8,219 bases of DNA, taken from positions 3,599 through 11,817 of the forward strand of contig HF991951.1 of NCBI GenBank assembly GCA_000433135.1, read 5' to 3'. Shown here one piece after another: positions 1 to 5,677 of the stretch. The stretch comes from Clostridium sp. CAG:921 (GTDB lineage: Bacteria > Bacillota > Clostridia > TANB77 > CAG-465). Under the pieces are notes generated by a model. That model saw only the letters and a program-made list of their open reading frames with translations, made no database searches and was not told the origin of the DNA. Each line of letters starts with the position of its first letter. Position 1 is the stretch's first letter. Made by a program: the position numbers and the translations under genes.

Positions 1-140
1 GGAACAGATTTTGTACAAATATGAAATATATTTGAATATCCCTCCAATGATTTAATTTTTTCTACTGTATTTTCAATTTCCTTGTCTATTAAAGGATCAC
101 CATTATTATTAATATTTACTGGTATATTTTCAAACCACAT
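1..140 (-). CDS. Partial unrecognised protein, N-terminal 46 residues
   Basis: An ATG at 140 opens a frame that stays open for 46 codons and runs off the left edge. An AAGGAG Shine-Dalgarno lies 10 bases before it, and a consensus sigma-A promoter lies about 50 bases upstream, so the start is well supported. The peptide begins MWFENIPVNINNNGDPLI. It is hydrophilic, with no signal peptide or membrane segment, so the product is probably cytoplasmic. The pattern of a GDP turn, a helix rich in E and K, and then a strand ending ICTKS is reminiscent of the strand-helix-strand repeats seen in some radical-SAM proteins. No CxxxCxxC cluster motif is visible in the part present, so I do not assign a function. 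The existence of the gene is fairly certain; its identity is open. Confidence 0.75.
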   Translation of the reverse strand, partial: MWFENIPVNINNNGDPLIDKEIENTVEKIKSLEGYSNIFHICTKSV

Positions 141-193
141 AAAATCACTTCTCCTTACTTATTTTCTTTTTTATATTAAGTAGCTACATTCAC

Positions 194-222
194 ATTATAA
201 ATACTATTATGTCTTTTGTCAA
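194..222 (-). promoter_or_regulatory. Consensus sigma-A promoter of the left-edge gene
   Basis: On the minus strand, TTGACA (217-222) and TATAAT (194-199) are both perfect matches and are separated by exactly 17 bases. Transcription should start near position 187 and give a leader of about 45 bases before the ATG at 140. An 8-base palindrome, GTAGCTAC (180-187), sits right at the predicted start site and could be a repressor operator; that part is inference. The promoter separates the left-edge gene from the degraded DNA upstream of it. Confidence 0.85.
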
Positions 223-305
223 TACTTTTTATATAAAAAATAATAAGTATTTCTAAATATAATGAAAAGTTTAAAAATATGATAGAAAAATAACAAAAAA
301 TTATT

Positions 306-350
306 GTTCCTACCATTGCACCGTGCGTACCATTAGGTATACGCCACTAC
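306..350 (-). mobile_element. Possible decayed group II intron 3' end (domain V-like hairpin)
   Basis: This patch is visibly less AT-rich than its surroundings. Read on the minus strand, it contains CGTATACC-TAAT-GGTACGCACGGTGC. That can fold as a domain V-like hairpin: an upper stem TACC/GGTA, a UAAU loop, a two-base CG bulge on the 3' side, and a lower stem GUGGCGUA/CACGGUGC. The lower stem contains two G-U wobbles, a G-G mismatch and an A-C mismatch. The order and the bulge resemble group II intron domain V (compare CGTATAC...GGGTACGTACGG in the Ll.LtrB class). However, the upper stem is short and the catalytic AGC triad is not intact, and no reverse transcriptase or 5' intron end is present. 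The patch begins where the NTF2-like reading frame loses its family pattern, which fits an insertion-deletion scar. This is inference from memory of intron consensus sequences; a chance hairpin remains possible. Confidence 0.3.
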
Positions 351-506
351 TTTTATTTCTTCAATAGTTAGAAATGGCTTCATAAAAGGTGTTTCTTGGT
401 AAAATGTTGTATTAATAAATAAACTACACGCACCATCTATATTTTTTTCAAGCCAGTATTTTTTTAATTTATATATCCAGTTTTCAGCGAATTCTCGTTT
501 AATCAT
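333..506 (-). pseudogene. Truncated NTF2/SnoaL-like protein (N-terminal stub, 57 aa)
   Basis: A 57-codon frame starts at ATG 506 behind a strong GGAGG site six bases upstream and ends at TAA 333-335. It begins MIKREFAENWIYKLKKYWLE and contains FYQETPFMKPF followed by TIEEIK. This matches the N-terminal third of small NTF2-like (SnoaL-type) cone-fold proteins: an opening helix, a D-x-x-G-A helix, a strand carrying Y-x-E-x-PF, and then the TIEEI helix. The family is normally about 110-140 residues, so most of the beta sheet and the pocket are missing. After about residue 52 the family pattern stops and the frame reads a few residues from the intron-like patch before the stop. The start signals are intact, so a peptide could still be made, but it should not fold as an NTF2 domain. 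I call it a broken gene. Family assignment is by residue pattern only. Confidence 0.55.
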
Positions 507-546
507 TTTTTGCCTCCAAATATTTTAAAATTTATTCTTTGTCTTT

Positions 547-648
547 TCAATGAATTATAAGTTGTAACAAGCTAAACAATGTCGGTTTTTCAGACGGTGT
601 TATTTTCGGCAAGTTTTCAAAAATATTGTTGTATTTGTTTTTAATTTC
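547..648 (-). other. Orphan open frame without start codon, possible gene remnant
   Basis: On the minus strand a frame runs from just after a TAA (649-651) to a TGA (547-549), 33 codons, without an ATG or a ribosome binding site. Its last part reads ENLPKITPSEKPTLF and ends SLLQLIIH. The bases encoding it are less AT-rich than the flanks, as expected of decayed coding sequence of other origin. It overlaps the 3' end of the DUF5301-like gene by 8 bases. I do not recognise the family, and it may equally be non-coding. Confidence 0.2.
554..582 (-). promoter_or_regulatory. Possible promoter of the NTF2-like stub
   Basis: A perfect TATAAT (554-559 on the minus strand) lies about 48 bases upstream of the ATG at 506. 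The hexamer 17 bases upstream is ACATTG, a poor -35. An imperfect inverted repeat, TTGT/ACAA, lies in the spacer (about 562-570). The good -10 and suitable leader length make it plausible as a weak or regulated promoter. Confidence 0.3.
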
Positions 649-1078
649 TTATATATTTTTCTATTGAATTGTACTCATATTGAGATATTTTATATATTCC
701 ATTATAAGGTTGTTCAATAAAATATTTATCTTTTTTCTTATAAACAAACACTGTTGTTGTTTTATCTTCTCCATACTCAAAATCTATTTTTATTACATTA
801 TCTACATTTATAGGGCTATCTTGAATACTTTCGTTAGTTGTTGTCCTTTTAACTTTAACTATAATATATATAACATCCTTTATTTTATCTTTTTTATTTA
901 CTTCAATTCTTTTTCCACTTTGTTCCATATTTATGTTATAAACACTATCATCTGATGGAATATTCAAAGTATAAAAATATTTGTTTGTTTTATTAAAACA
1001 TAAAATAAATAGTAGAACACCTATACATATAAAAAATACAATTACAAATTTTAAATTTTCTTTTTTCATTTTTTTCAT
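641..1078 (-). CDS. Membrane-anchored small protein, DUF5301-like
   Basis: This 145-residue protein has a lysine-rich start and one hydrophobic segment (about residues 10-27), and then a polar domain expected outside the membrane. The domain carries TTTNESIQDSP (79-89), a strand with IKIDFEYG, a VFVYKKKDKY hairpin and the closing signature YFIEQPYNGIYKI (119-131). I recognise this as the pattern of DUF5301, a family of unknown function in Firmicutes; the length is usual for it. Because the first codons are ATG AAA AAA ATG, the start could be at 1078 or 1069. AGGA lies 10 bases before the first ATG, and GAGAG lies a suitable distance before the second. It is the last gene of the five-gene set, 47 bases after the flavodoxin. 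No clear terminator follows it. The C-terminal motif could bind a ligand, but nothing supports a specific role. Confidence 0.8.
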   Translation of the reverse strand: MKKMKKENLKFVIVFFICIGVLLFILCFNKTNKYFYTLNIPSDDSVYNINMEQSGKRIEVNKKDKIKDVIYIIVKVKRTTTNESIQDSPINVDNVIKIDFEYGEDKTTTVFVYKKKDKYFIEQPYNGIYKISQYEYNSIEKYIRN

Positions 1079-1125
1079 CTCTCTTTTTTCCTACAACTTA
1101 CTATTCATTTGTTTTACCTATACCT

Positions 1126-1635
1126 CTAAATCTTTTTTACAATTTGTTCTAATGTTTTTAAATCATTTTCATTTGGATGTGATAATGCTTTATCAAAGTT
1201 AGCAATTAAATTATCAACGTTAAACGAAACGTTATTTTGTTCTCTCATTTTTTTATATCTTTCTCTAACTGATAATGGCATTTTACCTTGACACATAAAA
1301 GTACCTATTACTGTATTGCTACTATCAATATTCTTTTTTACATTATTAATAATACAATCAAAATATTTTTCACTTTCACCATATCCTGCTGTTCCAAATA
1401 AAAATATTTTTTTACCTTTTAATTTATTTAAAAATTCTGCTGTTAAAGAATCAGCATTTCCTTTTTCTGTCCAAAATCCAATATAAATTACATCACTTAA
1501 TTTACCATCAATTTTATCTACTGCACCATAATACTCACACCCATTTCGAGGTAAAAAATTATAGATTGTTTCTGCAAGCTTTTTTGTATTTCCTGTTTTA
1601 CTACTATAAACTATTGAATATTTTTCATCTTTCAT
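1126..1635 (-). CDS. Flavodoxin family protein, BilS-like
   Basis: This is a 169-residue single-domain flavodoxin that should bind FMN and shuttle electrons in the cytoplasm. The FMN phosphate loop SSKTGNTKKLAE lies at residues 11-22. The later loops that hug the isoalloxazine ring are GFWTEKG (53-59) and FGTAGYG (80-86). The segment GTFMCQGKMP (111-120), the following VRERYKKM, and FDKALSHPNENDL (147-159) are the hallmark of the flavodoxin branch annotated as BilS, the flavodoxin partner found with bilirubin reductase BilR in gut clostridia. No bilR-like oxidoreductase is in the window, so the bilirubin link is inference and the symbol is withheld. The start at 1635 is firm: a perfect AAGGAGGT lies 8 bases upstream. 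It begins 26 bases after the GNAT-YoaP gene, in the same unit. Alternative: a general flavodoxin_4 family electron carrier with another partner. Confidence 0.88.
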   Translation of the reverse strand: MKDEKYSIVYSSKTGNTKKLAETIYNFLPRNGCEYYGAVDKIDGKLSDVIYIGFWTEKGNADSLTAEFLNKLKGKKIFLFGTAGYGESEKYFDCIINNVKKNIDSSNTVIGTFMCQGKMPLSVRERYKKMREQNNVSFNVDNLIANFDKALSHPNENDLKTLEQIVKKI

Positions 1636-1661
1636 AATACACGACCTCCTTTTTTATTCTA

Positions 1662-2405
1662 TTATTTAATTAGCTTTTCAAATGAATTAGCATTTAATAT
1701 AGTATTAGATATAAATTCACCATTATAAAAACTAGCCCAATTATTAAAAATACAAGGTACATTTTTTGCTTTTTCCAACGTATCTATTTTTATAAAATTG
1801 ATTTTTATATTTTTTTCTTTTGCATAATTTGATAATTCTTTTACTTCATAATCTACATAAGGACATTCATTACTATAATAAATCGTAAAATTTTGATTAT
1901 CTATTTTCATATTTCTTGCATTGTCGCTAAATTTAGGAGTTTCATTATCATCAAATTTTAATGCTAATAATTCATAATCACCAATATTATCTACTACTTT
2001 AAAATTATAATGTTCAAAGAATTTCTTTTCTCCTAAAAATGGTTTCTTCTTTTTAGAAACTATAGTACATATACCACTTTTTCCTTTTTCTTTTGAATCA
2101 TTTATTGCATATTCTAATAATTCTTTTCCAATTCCTTTACCTTTAAAACTACCAGCTACCCACAAACAATAAATATACTCATAATTTTTTCCGTTTATTG
2201 GAACCCACGCTGTTTCTATTGGCTCATACTCAATAAATGTTTTACTTCTTGCATTTAACTTTCTAAAAACATGACCATCTTTTATTTTCTCTTTAATCCA
2301 TTCTTTTTTATTATTAACGCCTACTTGGTGTTTTTTATCTCCTATTGCACAGCAGATATGCTCATCATTGATATTATCTAAGGTTAAATTTATATATTCG
2401 TTCAT
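1662..2405 (-). CDS. GNAT N-acetyltransferase with C-terminal YoaP-like domain
   Basis: This 247-residue protein has two domains. Residues about 5-150 form a GNAT acetyltransferase: the CoA-binding motif A is CLWVAGSFKGKGIGKEL (80-96), with K88-xx-G91-x-G93 gripping the acyl-CoA pyrophosphate, followed by motif B around KFFEHYNFKVVD (128-139). Residues about 172-247 match the YoaP-like domain known from Bacillus subtilis YoaP: FTIYYSNECPYVDYEV, then a helix, INFIKIDTLEKAKNVP, and FYNGEF near the end. This is a thioredoxin-like beta-alpha-beta layout with a single Cys (C181) before Pro instead of CxxC. It is cytoplasmic, with no signal peptide. The substrate is unknown; acetyl transfer to a small molecule or peptide is the general expectation. 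The start is supported by AGGAG 10 bases upstream. It lies 34 bases after the two-membrane-segment gene and 26 bases before the flavodoxin, which suggests co-expression. Confidence 0.9.
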   Translation of the reverse strand: MNEYINLTLDNINDEHICCAIGDKKHQVGVNNKKEWIKEKIKDGHVFRKLNARSKTFIEYEPIETAWVPINGKNYEYIYCLWVAGSFKGKGIGKELLEYAINDSKEKGKSGICTIVSKKKKPFLGEKKFFEHYNFKVVDNIGDYELLALKFDDNETPKFSDNARNMKIDNQNFTIYYSNECPYVDYEVKELSNYAKEKNIKINFIKIDTLEKAKNVPCIFNNWASFYNGEFISNTILNANSFEKLIK

Positions 2406-2439
2406 TTTTATAATTCTCCTAACAAATTAATATTTATCA

Positions 2440-2838
2440 TTAAGATTTATTTTGGTTTACATACCTATAAATAAGTAAATACATTAAAATAACAATAGAT
2501 GTTGCAATCAAAACAAAACCTATATTATCTAAATTATATCCATTTTCTATAATATATTTTTCTAGCTTTCCTAAATTAAAATTTCCCTCTGTAATATATA
2601 ATGTTTCTACCTCAAAAAAAGAATGATATATTATTAATTTACCTGAATTCCAGCCATTACCTAATATTACTTTGGTAACATTATCAGCATTTTTTATTTC
2701 CTTATTTAATGACATATAAACTAAATCTTTATTTTTAGAGTTTACATTTATTGCAATTCCTTCTTTGCTAAAAAAAGAAAATGAAAGTACAATTCCTAAT
2801 ATAGCACATACCATCAATGTGTAATGTATTTTCTTCAT
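2440..2838 (-). CDS. Hypothetical small membrane protein, two hydrophobic segments
   Basis: I do not recognise this 132-residue protein. A hydrophobic segment at about residues 7-24 could be a membrane anchor or an uncleaved signal. It is followed by about 80 polar residues, including NVTKVILGNGWNSGKLIIYH and a predicted helix, LGKLEKYIIENG. A second hydrophobic segment lies at about 104-125, with a short K/R/N-containing tail that probably stays in the cytoplasm. The layout suggests a hairpin topology with the middle part outside the cell. GGAGGG lies 10 bases before the ATG at 2838, and codon use is like that of its neighbours, so the gene is probably real. It starts 44 bases after the threonylcarbamoyl-AMP synthase gene and ends 34 bases before the GNAT-YoaP gene, with no terminator in either gap. 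Confidence 0.7.
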   Translation of the reverse strand: MKKIHYTLMVCAILGIVLSFSFFSKEGIAINVNSKNKDLVYMSLNKEIKNADNVTKVILGNGWNSGKLIIYHSFFEVETLYITEGNFNLGKLEKYIIENGYNLDNIGFVLIATSIVILMYLLIYRYVNQNKS

Positions 2839-2882
2839 TAATTATTTGCCCTCCATCTTACTATTTCTATATTTTTTTAATT

Positions 2883-3485
2883 TTACTTTAATATTTCATT
2901 TATTTTTTCTATTGTTATTGGACCTTCTCTTAATATTTTTATTTCACTAGTACTACAATCTATAATTGTACTTCCTTTTGAGAAAATCACATTTCCTTCC
3001 ATCATTCCATCTAAATTTGGACACGCTTTTTCTATTTCATCTAAACTTGAACAAGTAGGTTTTCCACTCTGATTAGCACTTGTCATAAATATTGGGCTAT
3101 TTAATTCTAAAATTAATTTTTCTATTGCCTCTGATGTTGCCATTCTAACACCAATTGTATCCTTTCCATTTGTTATATATTCAGGTAAATTCTTGTTTTT
3201 CTTTAGTACCAGTGTAACTGGGCCAGGCATAAATGATTTTATTAATTTTTCTGCTACATCATTTACAATAGCTATACTTTTTATTTGTTCCTCATTTGCA
3301 CACATTACAGGAAATGACTTTTTTATTGGACGATTTTTTACAGTTATTAATTTATCATGAGCTATTTTAGAATTTATTCTAGCACATATTCCAAAGACTG
3401 TATCAGTTGGTACACTAATTACCCCATCATTTTTTAGTATCTTAGCTAACTTTTTAATTTCACTTTTTTTATATCTTTTTACCAT
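2883..3485 (-). CDS. L-threonylcarbamoyladenylate synthase (TsaC/Sua5/YrdC family)
   Basis: This family makes L-threonylcarbamoyl-AMP from threonine, bicarbonate and ATP. It is the first step of the universal t6A modification at position 37 of ANN-decoding tRNAs, completed by TsaB/TsaD/TsaE. The 200-residue protein is a stand-alone YrdC domain without the extra C-terminal Sua5 domain, so it is TsaC-like in size. Visible motifs are PTDTVFG (26-32), KNRPIKKSFPVM (50-61, the nucleotide-binding lysine/arginine region), MPGPVTLVL (86-94), GVRMA (112-116), PIFMTSANQSG (131-141), GSTIIDCS (171-178) and ILREGPI (184-190). All signature blocks are intact. The ribosome binding site is weak (AAGAG), but translation from ATG 3485 gives the family's usual N terminus. 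It is the first gene of the five-gene set. tsaB/D/E are not in the window. Because only the short form is present, I leave the tsaC/sua5 symbol open. Confidence 0.93.
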   Translation of the reverse strand: MVKRYKKSEIKKLAKILKNDGVISVPTDTVFGICARINSKIAHDKLITVKNRPIKKSFPVMCANEEQIKSIAIVNDVAEKLIKSFMPGPVTLVLKKNKNLPEYITNGKDTIGVRMATSEAIEKLILELNSPIFMTSANQSGKPTCSSLDEIEKACPNLDGMMEGNVIFSKGSTIIDCSTSEIKILREGPITIEKINEILK

Positions 3486-3624
3486 TTTATTTTCTCTTTT
3501 TTATATAATATTTTTCATTTTCTGCTACCGCTAAAAAAAAATATGCAAATTCTTAAAGTTATAATTAATTTTTCTACAATAACTTATATTAAATAAGTCA
3601 AATTCTATTAATCTAGCTAATAAA

Positions 3625-3653
3625 ATTATATCATATCTATCAATGTTTATAAA
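3625..3653 (-). promoter_or_regulatory. Candidate promoter of the five-gene unit
   Basis: In the 274-base gap before the threonylcarbamoyl-AMP synthase gene, the minus strand has TATAAT (3625-3630) preceded by TGA, making an extended -10 (TGnTATAAT). A TTTATA at 3648-3653 is a weak -35 with a 17-base spacer. The resulting leader would be about 130 bases. That leader is AT-rich with one small less AT-rich spot (gctaccgct, 3524-3532); I see no riboswitch, T-box or strong hairpin in it. The rest of the gap (3654-3735) holds no gene that I can support. Confidence 0.45.
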
Positions 3654-3735
3654 GTTTAAAGTAAAAAATATTATACTCTAGTTTCAAATAATACTTATAT
3701 AGTTTTATATTAAGCTGACTATGTAAATCTATCAA

Positions 3736-3761
3736 AAATAACAGTCATTTGACTGCTATTT
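3736..3761 (-). terminator. Intrinsic terminator after the histidine kinase gene
   Basis: An inverted repeat of 11 base pairs (arms 3736-3746 and 3751-3761, loop 3747-3750) overlaps the kinase stop codon. On the minus strand it reads AATAGCAGTC-AAAT-GACTGTTATT and is followed by a short T run. The single imperfect position (3741 against 3756) is a G-U wobble in minus-strand RNA but an A-C clash in plus-strand RNA, which supports action on the minus strand. The T run is short, so efficiency may be moderate. Confidence 0.65.
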
Positions 3762-4971
3762 ATTTAAAATATTTTATTGTAAATGTAGTGCCTTTGTTAC
3801 TTGACTTAACACTAATTGTTCCATTATCTTTTTTTATAATAGTTTGAGCAAGTGATAAACCTATTCCTATGCTATCTGGTGTAGCATTTTTTCCTTTATA
3901 AAATCTTTCAAAAATATGTGGTAAATCTTCTTTATCTATTCCAATACCACTATCCTTTATAGTAATTTTCCAATAAGCCTTATTATCTTCAATTGTAATA
4001 ATTACCTCTGAATCTTTATTAGAATGTTCAATACAATTTTTTATTATATTGCTAATTGCTTCTACTTGCCACTTAAAATCACATTTAATAATTGAATTAG
4101 TATTGCTTTTTAATATAACACTAACATTTTTTAAATCACTTAACATAGTTACATTTTTTATTGCTTGATTTACTATTTCATTTAAATCATTTTTTTCTTC
4201 AATAAAATTAACTGTATTTGTATCCAATTTTGACAATTTTAATATTGATTGAACTAAAAAATTTATACTATTTATTTCTCTTTTAATATCTCTAATAAAA
4301 TCTTCCCTTATATTTTCATCCATTTGAGGATCATCAATTAAATTATCTAACATAATTAAGATAGATGTTAATGGAGTTTTTAGTTGATGAGAAATATCAG
4401 ATAATGAGTCTTTTAATTCTAATTTTTCTTTATTAGAATTTTCTGCATTTTCTTTTAGCATTACAGTAGTTTTATATATTTCATTTTTTAAAATTGATAA
4501 TTCATCTTCTGACATATCATCTAGTTCTAATTTATAATTTCTTCTATTTATCTGTTCTATATATTTTGTTATTTCATAAATTTCCTTATCTTTTCTTTTA
4601 TTAAATCCTAAAAATATAAAAGTAATTATTAATATAGTTGTTATATAAAATATTATATTAGCGGTTATAAATACACAATATGCGTTTTGATTTTTATTAA
4701 ATATAATGTCTTTATTTATATCTATACTATACTTTTCAAAAAATTTAGCATTATCATTTTCACTAGTAATAACATCAATAATCTCCTCTTCAGTTATATT
4801 TGGATATTTTTCTTCTATTTTGTTTATAATAGCTGATACTTTTTTATTAAAGTTTCTATTATATGTGTGATATTCATAAATATTTATAATTATAAACACC
4901 AGCACTAAAAATGAAGCAAAAATTGTAAGACTTAATAGCATTTTTTTTAATTTAATTTTGTTTTTCATCAT
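3760..4971 (-). CDS. Sensor histidine kinase of an ABC-transporter-linked two-component system
   Basis: This membrane histidine kinase of about 403 residues has two membrane segments, at about residues 12-34 and 98-123. They enclose an extracellular loop of about 60 residues with EEKYPNITEEEIIDVI and FFEKYSIDINKD, a pattern common in clostridial sensors paired with FtsX-type transporters. A short linker leads to the dimerisation and phosphotransfer helix, SDISHQLKTPLTSI, with the phospho-acceptor His at about 195. The ATP-binding domain shows the N box (NIIKNCIEHS), G1 (DSGIGI), F box (IFERFYKG) and G2 (GIGLSLAQ); all are intact. The start is ATG 4971 or 4968; the in-frame TTG just before is less likely. 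The gene overlaps the response regulator by 20 bases, implying translational coupling. A hairpin terminator follows. It presumably senses a cell-envelope threat or the state of the neighbouring transporter; the ligand is unknown. Confidence 0.93.
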   Translation of the reverse strand: MMKNKIKLKKMLLSLTIFASFLVLVFIIINIYEYHTYNRNFNKKVSAIINKIEEKYPNITEEEIIDVITSENDNAKFFEKYSIDINKDIIFNKNQNAYCVFITANIIFYITTILIITFIFLGFNKRKDKEIYEITKYIEQINRRNYKLELDDMSEDELSILKNEIYKTTVMLKENAENSNKEKLELKDSLSDISHQLKTPLTSILIMLDNLIDDPQMDENIREDFIRDIKREINSINFLVQSILKLSKLDTNTVNFIEEKNDLNEIVNQAIKNVTMLSDLKNVSVILKSNTNSIIKCDFKWQVEAISNIIKNCIEHSNKDSEVIITIEDNKAYWKITIKDSGIGIDKEDLPHIFERFYKGKNATPDSIGIGLSLAQTIIKKDNGTISVKSSNKGTTFTIKYFK

Positions 4972-5617
4972 CAATTCTATATCCTATTCCTTTCACTGTA
5001 GTAATTATATTTGTTCCTAATTTTTCTCTTATTCTTTTAAAATAAACCGTTACAGTATGATCATCAACATCATTTCCGGTACTATCCCATATAGTATCTA
5101 AAATAGTATTTCTATTTACAACTTTTCCAATATTCATAAAAAGTAAGTTTAATAATTTTATTTCCAGTGAAGTTAATTCTATTATCTTATCATTTTTATA
5201 TACTATCATTTTATCAATGTCAAATTTAATATCTTGTATAGTAATAATACTTTGCTTTTTAGTTCTTAGCAATATTTTATTTACTCTTGCTAGTAATTCT
5301 TTTGTGCTAAAAGGTTTTGTAATATAATCTTCTGCTCCAATGTTCAATCCTGTTACAATATCATTTTCATCATCTTTTGCCGTTAAAAATATGGTTGGAA
5401 TATTTAATTTTTTTATATTGTTCTTAAAAAGATCAAATCCATTGCCATCAGGTAGCATTATATCTAATATAATTAAATCTAATTTTGGATTTTCCATTAG
5501 ATATTTTTTAGTATCTATTATACTTGTTTTATACATCAAATCATAATTATTTTTTTCAAAAGAATATTTTAATCCTTTTATAATAGTCTGATTATCTTCT
5601 ACCAACAAAATATTCAT
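4952..5617 (-). CDS. OmpR/PhoB-family response regulator
   Basis: This is a cytoplasmic DNA-binding regulator of about 221 residues, phosphorylated by the kinase encoded next to it. The receiver domain (about 1-118) has the acidic pair E7-D8, phospho-acceptor D52 in LIILDIMLPDGNG, the switch Thr in FLTA (T79), and K101 in ITKPFS. The C-terminal winged helix (about 125-217) shows ELTSLEIKLLNLLFMN, the recognition-helix region DDHTVTVYFKRIREKL, and the wing TVKGIGYRI. All key residues are present. The start is ATG 5617, preceded by AAAGGGG at 7 bases; an in-frame TTG directly before it is not a better start. It lies 60 bases downstream of the transporter permease gene with a candidate promoter in that gap, and overlaps the kinase gene. 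The likely target is the promoter of the transporter operon, outside the window; this is inference from similar systems. Confidence 0.95.
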   Translation of the reverse strand: MNILLVEDNQTIIKGLKYSFEKNNYDLMYKTSIIDTKKYLMENPKLDLIILDIMLPDGNGFDLFKNNIKKLNIPTIFLTAKDDENDIVTGLNIGAEDYITKPFSTKELLARVNKILLRTKKQSIITIQDIKFDIDKMIVYKNDKIIELTSLEIKLLNLLFMNIGKVVNRNTILDTIWDSTGNDVDDHTVTVYFKRIREKLGTNIITTVKGIGYRIDDEKQN

Positions 5618-5642
5618 CAAAATACCCCTTTCTACTTAATTT

Positions 5643-5671
5643 ATTATATCACAAAAAAGTGTTCTTGCCCT
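5643..5671 (-). promoter_or_regulatory. Candidate extended -10 promoter for the two-component pair
   Basis: On the minus strand, TGA-TATAAT (5643-5651) forms an extended -10 (TGnTATAAT). The hexamer 17 bases upstream (5666-5671, AGGGCA) is a weak -35. The start would be near 5636, about 20 bases before the regulator's ATG, leaving just room for its AAAGGGG ribosome site. It would allow a basal level of regulator and kinase without transcription of the transporter. CAC-T6-GTG around 5650-5661 is a small inverted repeat of unknown meaning. Confidence 0.5.
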
Positions 5672-5677
5672 TTTTAA

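Noticed and set aside
292..308. Small hairpin AACAA/TTGTT downstream of the NTF2-like stub
   Set aside because: It is a five-pair, nearly all A-T stem and too weak to call a terminator, although a short T run follows on the minus strand.
311..334. Direct repeat TACCATT twice, 17 bases apart, as an iteron or target duplication
   Set aside because: Two copies of seven bases inside the intron-like hairpin region are better explained by that structure or by chance.
680..955. Plus-strand open frame of 91 codons
   Set aside because: It is the antisense shadow of the DUF5301-like gene, almost only F, I, Y and N, without a plausible ribosome binding site.
981..1202. Plus-strand open frame of 73 codons
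   Set aside because: It runs antisense across the DUF5301-like gene start and the flavodoxin end, with AT-biased composition and no family pattern.
3486..3735. Riboswitch, T-box or small RNA in the gap before the threonylcarbamoyl-AMP synthase gene
   Set aside because: No conserved T-box bulge, no strong helices and no less AT-rich structured core were seen; only a promoter candidate is supported.
5340..5546. Plus-strand open frame of 68 codons
   Set aside because: It lies wholly antisense to the receiver domain of the response regulator, whose motifs are intact.
5653..5675. Possible terminator between the permease and the response regulator
   Set aside because: The arms AAAAAG/CTTTTT could pair, but the T run is used inside the stem, the inner stem has a mismatch, and there is little G-C pairing. 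At best it is a weak attenuator.
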